Positions 56,082-64,000 of a DNA stretch of 64,000 nt are shown here, piece by piece; the stretch's first letter is position 1, and the number at the start of each line of letters is the position of its first letter. The stretch is taken from the NCBI GenBank assembly GCA_963738375.1, contig CAVTWL010000005.1, positions 248,001 through 312,000 on the forward strand, written 5' to 3'. Under the pieces are notes generated by a model. It saw nothing but the letters and a program-made list of their open reading frames with translations. It ran no database searches and was not told where the DNA came from. Origin of the DNA: Bog-159 sp963738375. Lineage in GTDB: Bacteria; Acidobacteriota; Terriglobia; Bryobacterales; Bryobacteraceae. The position numbers were made by a program, and so were the translations under genes.

Positions 56082-56669
56082 ATGCTGGCCTGGTTAACTC
56101 ATATCCTTGTCGAGTTTGGGCTGCCGGGTATCCTGGTGCTGGCGTTTATCGATTCCGCGGGCATTCCGGTGGCGTCTGGGATGGATGCGCTGGTGATCCT
56201 GGTGTCGGCGGAAGCGCCTTCGCGCGCGGTGCTGGCGGCGTCCATGGCGGTGATGGGATCGCTGATCGGTAACCTGGCGTTGTTCATGGGGGTGCGGGCT
56301 GGAGGGCGGCGATTCGTGAAAGAGCCCAAGCCGGGGGATCGGCAGCGCTTTCGCGCCTGGTTCAACCGCTACGGCATGCTGACCATTTTCATTCCGTGCA
56401 TGCTGCCGATTCCTTTGCCGCTGAAGGTCTTCGTGATTTCGGCCGCGGTATGCGGGACGCCGGTGCGAACGTTTGTCGCCGTGATTCTGCTGGGACGCGC
56501 GATCCGGTACGGCGGCGAGGCGTACCTTGGCGCGATGCTGGGGAAGGATTCCGGCCAGTTCTTGCGGTCGCATACCTGGCACATTGTGGCAGGCGCGGTG
56601 GTGCTGTTTGTCGTGTCGTATGCGGTGGTGATGCTGATTGAACGACGGAAGCAACCCGATCTGTCATGA
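56082..56669 (+). CDS. DedA-family (VTT domain) membrane protein
   Basis: A 195-residue inner-membrane protein of the DedA family, linked to undecaprenyl-phosphate or phosphatidylethanolamine flipping and cell division in other bacteria. Motifs are the start FGLPGILVLAFIDSAGIPV, the F/Y-x-R region RAWFNRYGMLTIFIPCMLPI and GRAIRYGGEAYLGAMLG. It begins 9 bases after the exporter permease; recycling of the lipid carrier would fit the polysaccharide operon. The stop overlaps the next start. Confidence 0.88.
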   Translation: MLAWLTHILVEFGLPGILVLAFIDSAGIPVASGMDALVILVSAEAPSRAVLAASMAVMGSLIGNLALFMGVRAGGRRFVKEPKPGDRQRFRAWFNRYGMLTIFIPCMLPIPLPLKVFVISAAVCGTPVRTFVAVILLGRAIRYGGEAYLGAMLGKDSGQFLRSHTWHIVAGAVVLFVVSYAVVMLIERRKQPDLS

Positions 56670-56941
56670 TGAAGGCGATGATCAATCAGCCATTCTTTCA
56701 AGTGGCTTTGCCGTTGATGGTCACGATACTGATTGCCGCGTTTACGGCAGCCTGGTCGAGCAATAAACGGATCGATGAGCTCAGCCATCGTGTTGATGAC
56801 ACGAACCGGCGCCTGGACGAAACCAACCGGCGTTTCGACCGGGTAGAATCGGCTTTGCAGGATGTGGTGAAAGCCTTGATGGCGATCGATCATCGCCTGA
56901 CGGTGCTCGAAGAACGCGGTTCGCAACTGGTGCGTGGATAG
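56666..56941 (+). CDS. Small membrane-anchored coiled-coil protein
   Basis: A 91-residue protein: one membrane segment (PLMVTILIAAFTAAWSS) and a heptad-like helix (RVDDTNRRLDETNRRFDRVE) that should form a parallel coiled coil. Similar short proteins recur in Acidobacteria by my recollection. ATGA overlap with the DedA gene argues for co-expression. Its stop abuts the stop of the convergent ADOP permease. Function unknown. Confidence 0.75.
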   Translation: MMKAMINQPFFQVALPLMVTILIAAFTAAWSSNKRIDELSHRVDDTNRRLDETNRRFDRVESALQDVVKALMAIDHRLTVLEERGSQLVRG

Positions 56942-59587
56942 CTACTCCTCGCGCAGAGCGGCCATCGGGTCAAGGCGGGCGGCGCGGTGTGCCGGCAGGT
57001 AGGCGGCGATTCCCGTCGCGATTCCCAAGACGATGGCGGCGACGGCCAAAGGCGCGGGATCGTGGAGCTTCACGCCATAGAGCAGGCTCGCAATGAACCG
57101 GCCGGTGGCGAGCGATGCCGCCAGGCCCAGAACCGTGCCGGCGATCAACATGACAGCCACCTCGCGCAGCACCAGCCAGATCACCGAACCCTGTTGCGCG
57201 CCAAGCGCCATGCGTATGCCGATCTCGGATTGACGGCGCGCGACACTGAATGCGGTGACGCCATAAAGCCCGATCATGGACAACAGCAGGGCGAGCCCGC
57301 CGAAGAACCCGGAGAGCAACGCTACCATTTTGGGACGCAGGAGCGAATCGTTCACTTGCGATTCGAAATCGCGGAATTCAAGTGAGATTCCCTTGTTGAC
57401 CTCGCCGATGGCTGCGCGGGCGGCGGGGATCAGAGATTGGACAGGCTGTTCGGAACGAAGCTCAAACGTTACGTCGGCCCAAGGGGTGGGGTCTTGCGCG
57501 TTGGCGACGTATGCGGACAACACCAGGGCCTCGTTGACCTGTTCGTACTTGATATCTTTAGCTACGCCGATGACCTGAAGGACCACCTGTTTGCCGCCGG
57601 GTCCCTCGTCCATACGAATGGTTTTACCAAGGGGATTGGACTTGCCGAAGAAGCGGCGCGCGGCCGATTCGCCGAGTACCATCACCCTGGGAGCGGCAGC
57701 GTCATCGTGCAGGGTAATGTCGCGGCCTAACAGAAGCGGCGTGCGCATGGTAGCGAAGTAACCGGGAGTAACGCGGTTGAAGTAGACGAGCGTGTCGTCC
57801 TTCCCCTTCGCGGTGTAGCCTTCGGGTTCCACGTTCTCGTTCCAGGTCTCGCCGCTGACTGGCGTCACGACGGAGCCGGATGCAGAGGACACTCCGGGCA
57901 GGCTGCGCAAACGATCGACTACCTGCTGGTAAACGCGCGGACGCTCGGCCCTGGGAAGGTTGGCTTGCATGGTCCCGGCTTTGATGAGCAGCAGGTTGTG
58001 GAGGCTGTAGCCCAAGTCGGTTTGCAGGAGGTTGCGGAAGGTGCCGATGAATAGTCCGGCGCCGACGAGTAGCGTCAGCGAGAGGGCAACTTGTCCGGTG
58101 ACCAGAGCGCGGTCGAGTCCCAAGCGGCCGGCGGTCATGCCGCGGGAATGTTCCTTGAGCACGATGTTCGGAGAGACGCGCGTGCCGCGCAGCGCCGGGG
58201 CGAGGCCGAATAACAGGCCCGTGACGGCGGCGATGCCCATGGTGAAGGCGAGCACACGGAGGTCGGGGGCGGTATCCAATTGGAGTTCACTGCCGGTGGT
58301 AGAGATCAGGCGCACCATCAGACGGCTGCCCCAGACCGCGAAGAGCAGGCCGCCGGCTGCGCCCAGCATGGCGAGCAGCAGGCTTTCGGACATCAACTGG
58401 CGGATGACGCGGCGGCGGGCGGCGCCGATCGCCATGCGGACTGAAATCTCGCGCTGGCGGGCAGCGGCGCGGGCAAGCAGCAGGTTGGCGATGTTGGTGC
58501 AGGCGATGAGGAGCACCAAGCCGACCACGCCCATCAGGGTAAACAGCGCGGTGCGGTAGGTGCGGCCGGTGCCGGAGAAGCCGGTGGCGGCCGGGAGAAG
58601 GGCGAACGAGCGCTGCAGGTATTGGCGCTTTCCATCGGGATCCCAGTCGGCGGGGAGGGTGGCGCGAGCGAGTTCGGGGGCGAGCGCCTTCATTTTCGCC
58701 TCTGCCTGCGGCTGCGATTCGCCGGGCTGGAGTCGGCCGAGGATGCGGAGCCACCACCAGCTTCGTTTGTCGAGAGCGCTTTGGTCCGTGTGGAGTATGG
58801 GTTCACAGCCGATGGGGATGGCGACCTCATAATGAGTGTCGACATCGAGGCCGGTGAACCATGGCGGCGTGACGCCAACGATGGTAAATGGGTGGCGATC
58901 GAGGCGTACGGTCTTGCCGACGATCTCCGGGTCGCCCGCGAAATGGTGTTTCCAGAAGCTGTGACTGAGGACGGCGACGGGGCCGGAGCGGCCGCCGCCG
59001 TGGAGATCGTCGTCGGGAGTGAAGACGCGTCCGCGCATGGCGGGAACGCCGAGGACGCGGAAGAAATCGCCGCTGACCCAGAGACCTTCGGCGAAGTGGC
59101 TCTCGCCGCCATCGGCCAAGTCGAAGCGGTTACCGCCGTAAGCCAGAGATCCGGAGAAGGCCTGCTGATGATCGCGCAGGTGCTCCCAAATGGGATTGGT
59201 GAAGTAGTCGCCGCTGCCGGGCGTACTAATTTGAACCAGGCGGCCGGGATCTTCCACCGGCAGCGACCGGAGCATGACGGCGTTGAGGATGCTGAAAATC
59301 GCGGTGTTCGCGCCGATGCCGAGGGCCAGGGAGAGAACGGCGGTGGCGGCGAATCCGGGGTTGGCGCGGAGGTTGCGGAAGGCGTAGCGCAGATCCTGGA
59401 CGAAGGTTTCGAGGAAGGGCCAGATCCAGACGGCGCGGCTGGCTTCCTGGAGGTGAGTCAGGTTGCCGAGCGAGCGGGCCGGGGATTGAGCGATCAGTTC
59501 GCGGTGCAGGCGCACTTCTTCGGCGAGCTCGTGCTCCCGCTGTTGCCGGGTAAAGAGATATTGCAAGCGCCGCCACAGTTCACGCAT
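56942..59587 (-). CDS. ADOP-type MacB-like ABC permease
   Basis: An 881-residue duplicated permease of the acidobacterial type. N-terminal helical ADOP domain (MRELWRRLQYLF...QREHELAEEVR), first membrane segment (NPGFAATAVLSLALGIGANTAIFSILNAVML), periplasmic MacB_PCD domain, FtsX block with LIACTNIANLLLARAAARQREIS, a second periplasmic domain and a C-terminal FtsX block (LYGVTAFSVARRQSEIGIRMALGA). Such proteins lack their own ATPase, and the substrate is unknown. The ATG 59587 has a usable GGAG-like site nearby (GGAGCGG). Intact, in contrast with neighbours at 47-55 kb. Confidence 0.92.
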   Translation of the reverse strand: MRELWRRLQYLFTRQQREHELAEEVRLHRELIAQSPARSLGNLTHLQEASRAVWIWPFLETFVQDLRYAFRNLRANPGFAATAVLSLALGIGANTAIFSILNAVMLRSLPVEDPGRLVQISTPGSGDYFTNPIWEHLRDHQQAFSGSLAYGGNRFDLADGGESHFAEGLWVSGDFFRVLGVPAMRGRVFTPDDDLHGGGRSGPVAVLSHSFWKHHFAGDPEIVGKTVRLDRHPFTIVGVTPPWFTGLDVDTHYEVAIPIGCEPILHTDQSALDKRSWWWLRILGRLQPGESQPQAEAKMKALAPELARATLPADWDPDGKRQYLQRSFALLPAATGFSGTGRTYRTALFTLMGVVGLVLLIACTNIANLLLARAAARQREISVRMAIGAARRRVIRQLMSESLLLAMLGAAGGLLFAVWGSRLMVRLISTTGSELQLDTAPDLRVLAFTMGIAAVTGLLFGLAPALRGTRVSPNIVLKEHSRGMTAGRLGLDRALVTGQVALSLTLLVGAGLFIGTFRNLLQTDLGYSLHNLLLIKAGTMQANLPRAERPRVYQQVVDRLRSLPGVSSASGSVVTPVSGETWNENVEPEGYTAKGKDDTLVYFNRVTPGYFATMRTPLLLGRDITLHDDAAAPRVMVLGESAARRFFGKSNPLGKTIRMDEGPGGKQVVLQVIGVAKDIKYEQVNEALVLSAYVANAQDPTPWADVTFELRSEQPVQSLIPAARAAIGEVNKGISLEFRDFESQVNDSLLRPKMVALLSGFFGGLALLLSMIGLYGVTAFSVARRQSEIGIRMALGAQQGSVIWLVLREVAVMLIAGTVLGLAASLATGRFIASLLYGVKLHDPAPLAVAAIVLGIATGIAAYLPAHRAARLDPMAALREE

Positions 59588-59660
59588 TTGCCGCTCCTGG
59601 CATAGTTAGACTATGGCAAAACGGGATGGTTAGGTCAAGGGGCAGATTTTTTAGCGGCTG

Positions 59661-61796
59661 CTAATTGATGTCGTAAGTGTGAATATCTTGACCCTGTAGG
59701 TATTTGTCGAACCAGGCGACGATGTGGTCGAGGCGCTCGACGCGGTGGACGGGTTTGCCGGAGCGGGAGAGTTCGTGGGTTTCGCCGGGGAAGCGGACCA
59801 TGACCACGGGTTTGTGGAGATACTTAAGGGCGCGAAACATCTGCTCGCCGCCTGCGCCCGGGGGCGTGCGGAGATCGGATTCGCCTTCGATCAGCATGAG
59901 CGGGGTAGTGATCTTGTCGACGTAGGTGATGGGCGAGCGGGCTTTGAAATCGGCTTCCTGCTCCCAGGGCGCGCCGCGGAACCAGAAAGGAGTGAACAGG
60001 GTGAAGTCGGCGGTGTACCAGAAGTCGCGCCAGTCGGCGATGGAGCGCTGGGAGACGGCGGCCTTGAAGCGATCCGTGTGGCCGATGGTCCAGTTGGTGA
60101 GGACGCCGCCGCCGCTCCCGCCGGTGACGCCGAGTTTGTCGGGGTCGGCCCAGCCGCGCTTGACGAGTTCATCGACGCCGGCCATCAGGTCCTTATAGTC
60201 GTCGCCGGGATAGGCGTATTGGATGACGTTGCCGAAATCCTGGCCGTAGCTGGTGCTGCCGCGCGGGTTGGGATAGAGCACGATGTAGCCTTTGGCGGCC
60301 ATCCACTGAAATTCGTGATCGAAGGTGTAGCCATAGGCTGTGTGCGGGCCGCCGTGGATATCGAGGATCATCGGATATTTCTTGCCGGGGGTAAAATCAG
60401 CCGGCCACTGTACCCAGGCCTGGATCATGCGCCCGTCGAAGCTTTTGTAGAAGGTGCTGACGGGTTGGGAGAGGTTGAGTTGGTCGAACAGCGCCGCGTT
60501 CACGTGGGTGAGGCGGTTGAGGTGGGCGTTGGAGAGGTCGAGCGTGTACAGGTCGCCAATGTTGACGGGGGTGGAAATCAGGATCGCGGCCTTGGAGGCA
60601 TCGCGCGTGGCGCTGTAGGAGAAGACATTCTGGTCGCCGGTGGTGACGGGAGCGATCTTACCGGTTTCGGAGTCGATGCGTTTTAGATTGGAACGGCCCT
60701 GCTCCGCGGAGTCGACGAAGATGGCGCGGCCGTCGGCGCTCCAGAAGGGGTTGGAGGGGCCGGCGCCGCGGGGCGGAGCTTGATCGCCGCCGATGCCACC
60801 GGCGATATCGAAATCGTAAGAGGCGGTGAGGTTGCGGGGCGCTGCGCCGGGCTCGGTCGAAACCACGAATAGATCCGGCTGGCTGTAGGAACGCTCCCGG
60901 CCATCTTTGCCGGCATTCAGTGCGCCGACGAAGGCGATCCGCGTGCCATCGGGGCTGAGAGAAATACTGTGGATCGATCCGGCGATCCCGGCGACCTTGA
61001 CGACATTGCCGCCGGATGCGCTGACGGAGTAGATTTCGTCGTGCGGCGAGTCGTAATAAGGCTCAGCCACGCGGTTTGAAGTGAAGTAGATTGTGGCCCC
61101 ATCGCGCGCCCAGACCATGCCGGACTCGCTGAAGTTGCCACTCGTGATTTGTTTGGGCTGGCCGGGCTCGGCGGAGGGCTTGGGAAGCGCTACGGTCCAG
61201 ATGTGGGCGGGGCGATCGGGATCATCGTAGCCTTCGCCGTTCATGCGGTAGGCGGCCTTTACGATCACGCGAACGTCGCTTTCGGGCTCGTCTTTGTCCT
61301 CCTTCTTTTTGTCGAAGTCTTTGGGAAGAGTCGTGGAATTGAAGGCGATGGTCTGGCCATCGGGAGACCATGCCAGGCCGCCCGCGCCTTTCGGGATTGT
61401 TGTAAGCGCGCGGGCTTCGCCGCCATCCATGGAGAGTAGATAGATCTGCGGAGGCTGGGGCTTGCCGTCTTTGTCCTTTTGGTCCGGGGCGCGTAGGAAG
61501 GCGAGAGTGCGGCCGTCGGGCGACCAGCGCGGGCTGGCATCGTGGGTGCCCGAGGTCAGCAGGCGCGCGGCGCCACCGGTGGCGGGGATGATCCAGAGGG
61601 CAGTTTCGTAGTTATCGTGCTTGGCGTTTACCGTGACCAGGGTGTAGACGATTTTGGAGCCATCGGGAGAGATTTGGGGAGAGGCAATCCAGCGAAACGC
61701 GTAGAGGTCGGTTTCCGTGATGGGGCGTTTGGCGGCGGCGGACAAACCTGACACCAGCAGCAGGCAAAACGCGAGTTTTGAGCGCATAAGCTGCAT
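59661..61796 (-). CDS. Secreted S9-family peptidase (acylaminoacyl/dipeptidyl peptidase-like)
   Basis: A 711-residue exported serine peptidase. Signal peptide (KLAFCLLLVSGLSAAAK), WD40/TolB-like seven-bladed propeller (several SPDGxxIAF repeats), then an alpha/beta hydrolase domain with catalytic Ser561 (GGSGGG), Asp641 (EGESDLRTP) and His674 (GETHELS), and HGGPH in the oxyanion region. The start is set at ATG 61796; the frame is open to 62222 but that extension reads antisense to the next gene. It lies between two ADOP permeases, divergent from the second. Confidence 0.93.
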   Translation of the reverse strand: MQLMRSKLAFCLLLVSGLSAAAKRPITETDLYAFRWIASPQISPDGSKIVYTLVTVNAKHDNYETALWIIPATGGAARLLTSGTHDASPRWSPDGRTLAFLRAPDQKDKDGKPQPPQIYLLSMDGGEARALTTIPKGAGGLAWSPDGQTIAFNSTTLPKDFDKKKEDKDEPESDVRVIVKAAYRMNGEGYDDPDRPAHIWTVALPKPSAEPGQPKQITSGNFSESGMVWARDGATIYFTSNRVAEPYYDSPHDEIYSVSASGGNVVKVAGIAGSIHSISLSPDGTRIAFVGALNAGKDGRERSYSQPDLFVVSTEPGAAPRNLTASYDFDIAGGIGGDQAPPRGAGPSNPFWSADGRAIFVDSAEQGRSNLKRIDSETGKIAPVTTGDQNVFSYSATRDASKAAILISTPVNIGDLYTLDLSNAHLNRLTHVNAALFDQLNLSQPVSTFYKSFDGRMIQAWVQWPADFTPGKKYPMILDIHGGPHTAYGYTFDHEFQWMAAKGYIVLYPNPRGSTSYGQDFGNVIQYAYPGDDYKDLMAGVDELVKRGWADPDKLGVTGGSGGGVLTNWTIGHTDRFKAAVSQRSIADWRDFWYTADFTLFTPFWFRGAPWEQEADFKARSPITYVDKITTPLMLIEGESDLRTPPGAGGEQMFRALKYLHKPVVMVRFPGETHELSRSGKPVHRVERLDHIVAWFDKYLQGQDIHTYDIN

Positions 61797-61850
61797 TAGA
61801 ACACAGGATGCCACCGGCACATCCATGGGCGGAATGCGTCTAAGTGTTTC

Positions 61851-64000
61851 ATGGAAACCTTTTGCATGGACCTGAAGCAGGCGGTGCGGATGTTGTGGCA
61901 GAGCCCGGGTTTTACGGCGACGGCGGTGCTGGCGCTGGCCCTCGGAATCGGCGCGAACACCGCGATTTTTTCGGTGGTGAACACCGTGCTGTTGAAGCCG
62001 CTGGCGTTTCCAGAACCGGATCGCATCGTGACGCTCATGAACACGTCGCCGCAGGGCAGTTTTGCGGCGGCTTCGGTGCCGAAATACAACAACTGGCGGC
62101 GCCAGACGAAGGTGCTGGAAGACATCGCCGCGTACGACACGGGTGGCCCGGGACTCAACCTGGGAGGCGGCGATCATCCCGAGCAACTGAAGGGCATCCA
62201 CGTCTCTTACGAGTTCTTCCATTTATTTGGCGCGCCGGTGGCGTTGGGCCGTTCTTTTACGGCCGCGGAGGATCGGCCGGGCGGGGGCAATGTGATAGTG
62301 CTCTCGAACGGGCTTTGGCAGCGGCGGTTTGGCTCGGATCCGCAGACCGTCGGCAAGACGCTGACGCTGGGCGGAGAGTCGTACACGGTGGTAGGAGTGA
62401 TCGGTTCGGGGTTTACGTTCGACCCGGCGCCGGATGTGTATTTACCTTTTCAGGCGGATCCGAACAGCACGAATCAGGGTCATTACTTTCGGGCGGCGGC
62501 GCGCTTGAAACGGGGCGTCTCGTTGAATTCGGCGAAGGCGGCGTTGAACCTCGCGGGCGAGGAATTCAAGCGGCAGTTTCCGGGAGCGCTGGGGCCCAAG
62601 GACAGTTTCTCGGTAGAGCCGATGCAGGAACTACTGGTGCGCAATGTACGAACAGCGCTATTCGTATTGTTGGGCGCGGTGGGTTGCGTGCTGCTAATCG
62701 CCTGCGCGAACGTGGCCAGCCTGCTGCTGGCGCGGGCCACGGGACGGGCGCGGGAGATTGCCATCCGCGCAGCGATCGGCGCGGGGCGGGGACGCATCGT
62801 CCGGCAACTGTTGACTGAGAGCATCCTGCTTTCGACGGTTGGCGGGGTGCTGGGCCTGGCGATTGGCGCGCTGGGCGTGCGCGCGCTGCTGGCGGTGAAC
62901 CCGGGCAACATTCCACGCATCGGGCCGGATGGCGCGGCGGTATCGCTCGACTGGACGGTAGCGGGGTTTACTTTGCTGTTATCAATTGCTACCGGTATGC
63001 TTTTCGGGCTGTTTCCCGCGCTGCACGCTTCGCGCGCGGATCTGAATATCACGTTGAAGGAGACGGGCGCGAGGGGCGGGTCGGGGCTGCGGCAGAACCG
63101 GGCGCGGGGCGTATTGGTGACGGTGGAGATGGCGCTGGCCATCGTGCTGTTGATCGGCGCGGGGCTGCTGATCCGCACGTTCTCAGCGCTGCACAGCGTA
63201 GCGCCTGGCTTTGACGCGCACAACGTGCTGACGATGGATACGGCGTTGACCGGCAGCCGCTACGACCATACGGCTGGAGTTGTGACCATGGCGCGGCAGG
63301 CGCTGGAGCGCATCCATGCGATTCCTGGCGTGGAGGCAGCGGCGGCCACTTCCTATCTGCCGCTCGACGGCGGACTCGGTCTGGGATTCATCATCGAAGG
63401 GCGTCCGTTAGGCAAGGAGCCGGAACATGGCGGCGCGGGATGGAATTATGTGACTCCTCGGTTTTTCGATGTCTTCAAGATTCCGTTGATCCGGGGCCGG
63501 ATTTTCACCGAACGCGACGAGGCCGGAGCGCCGGTGGTGGTGATCAATCAGGCCATGGCAAAGCAGTACTGGAAAAGCGCGGACCCGATCGGGCAGCGAT
63601 TGATCATCGGGTCAGGCATGGGACCGGATTTTAAGCAGCCGCCGCGCGAGATTATCGGCATTGTGGGCGACGCGCGCGATGGCGGGCTGAACAACGATCC
63701 GCAGCCGGAGACGTTCGTGCCCTTGGCGCAGGTCAGCGATTCTTACATGACGCTCGACAACCGGTTCATGCCGTTAAGTTGGGTGGTGCGCACCAAGGTT
63801 GCGCCGTTTTCCGTATCGGCGCCGATCCAGCGCGCGTTTCAGGATGCGGCGGATCTGCCGGCGGCGCATATTCGCTCGATGGAGCAGATCGTGATGGGAT
63901 CTACGGCGCGCGATCAGTTCAACACTTGGGTGCTGGGAATCTTTGCGGGCGTGGCGATTTTGCTGGCGGCGATCGGATTATACGGGCTGATGGCATACGC
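61851..64000 (+). CDS. ADOP-type MacB-like ABC permease, partial at the right edge
   Basis: A second duplicated permease of the ADOP type, cut by the window at 717 residues. It begins METFCMDLKQAVRMLWQSPG, with ATG 61866 as an alternative start. Segment 1 is GFTATAVLALALGIGANTAI; FtsX blocks are VGCVLLIACANVASLLLARA and, at the end, WVLGIFAGVAILLAAIGLYG. It lacks the extra N-terminal helix domain of the first copy. The reading frame is open to the last base. The substrate is unknown. Confidence 0.9.
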   Translation, partial: METFCMDLKQAVRMLWQSPGFTATAVLALALGIGANTAIFSVVNTVLLKPLAFPEPDRIVTLMNTSPQGSFAAASVPKYNNWRRQTKVLEDIAAYDTGGPGLNLGGGDHPEQLKGIHVSYEFFHLFGAPVALGRSFTAAEDRPGGGNVIVLSNGLWQRRFGSDPQTVGKTLTLGGESYTVVGVIGSGFTFDPAPDVYLPFQADPNSTNQGHYFRAAARLKRGVSLNSAKAALNLAGEEFKRQFPGALGPKDSFSVEPMQELLVRNVRTALFVLLGAVGCVLLIACANVASLLLARATGRAREIAIRAAIGAGRGRIVRQLLTESILLSTVGGVLGLAIGALGVRALLAVNPGNIPRIGPDGAAVSLDWTVAGFTLLLSIATGMLFGLFPALHASRADLNITLKETGARGGSGLRQNRARGVLVTVEMALAIVLLIGAGLLIRTFSALHSVAPGFDAHNVLTMDTALTGSRYDHTAGVVTMARQALERIHAIPGVEAAAATSYLPLDGGLGLGFIIEGRPLGKEPEHGGAGWNYVTPRFFDVFKIPLIRGRIFTERDEAGAPVVVINQAMAKQYWKSADPIGQRLIIGSGMGPDFKQPPREIIGIVGDARDGGLNNDPQPETFVPLAQVSDSYMTLDNRFMPLSWVVRTKVAPFSVSAPIQRAFQDAADLPAAHIRSMEQIVMGSTARDQFNTWVLGIFAGVAILLAAIGLYGLMAY

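Noticed and set aside
59661..62222. Extended N-terminus of the S9 peptidase to 62222
   Set aside because: The extra 142 residues are antisense to the divergent ADOP gene, and the signal peptide starts at 61796.
61844..62818. A 324-residue plus-strand frame
   Set aside because: It is an out-of-frame shadow of the ADOP permease, which reads cleanly from 61851 to the window edge.

Overview
The window is high-GC bacterial chromosome and is most likely from the Acidobacteriota, near Solibacter/Bryobacter. This rests on protein families rather than a marker gene. Two permeases of the acidobacterial MacB-like (ADOP) type lie at 57-64 kb. There are secreted TIG/IPT, GloVer-repeat and PQQ-propeller proteins, a proline-rich anchored glycine-zipper protein, and small lineage-type proteins. 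No rRNA, tRNA, insertion sequence, CRISPR array or prophage was recognised.

Layout. 0.25-6.1 kb: glycan-related enzymes (SGNH hydrolase, GH20 hexosaminidase, Asp-box propeller) with an SDR. 6.3-7.9 kb: two small lineage-type genes, one with a helix-turn-helix. 8.0-11.1 kb: the rpoN-hpf-rapZ cluster, followed by a 17-copy minisatellite. 11.5-20 kb: an NtrC-type regulator, thioredoxin, glycogen synthase, a cation diffusion facilitator, dusB-rnhA and an MltD-like transglycosylase. 20-30 kb: a minus-strand run reading argF-argG-argH-argR-boxC-boxB and an EF-G-like gene, headed by ARG boxes that match the ArgR repressor encoded in the same run. 30.1-32.4 kb: an eroded accessory patch (dead Fic gene, a vapC in two pieces on opposite strands, a small-protein/nucleotidyltransferase pair). 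32.4-46.2 kb: exported proteins, including a PQQ-type propeller, a four-haem cytochrome c and a 1448-residue tail-fibre-like protein, plus a phosphofructokinase. 46.3-56.9 kb: a dTDP-sugar and glycosyltransferase operon ending in a polysaccharide-export permease, a DedA protein and a coiled-coil protein. 56.9-64 kb: two ADOP permeases around an S9 peptidase; the second runs off the window.

Two whole-window patterns stand out. First, the + strand is C-rich left of roughly 12 kb and G-rich right of roughly 17 kb whatever the gene direction, like a replichore switch. Second, genes at 18.4-30.0 kb and 47.6-54.8 kb carry many reading-frame breaks; wherever I could rebuild the protein, the breaks fit single extra bases. 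That looks more like sequence error than decay, so these genes are probably functional in the organism.

How the genes work together. The arg genes cover ornithine to arginine and their own repressor. boxC-boxB supply two steps of aerobic CoA-dependent benzoate breakdown. The 46-57 kb operon makes and exports a dTDP-sugar-containing polysaccharide. The exported proteins at 32-46 kb suggest a cell-surface or extracellular role that remains unassigned.
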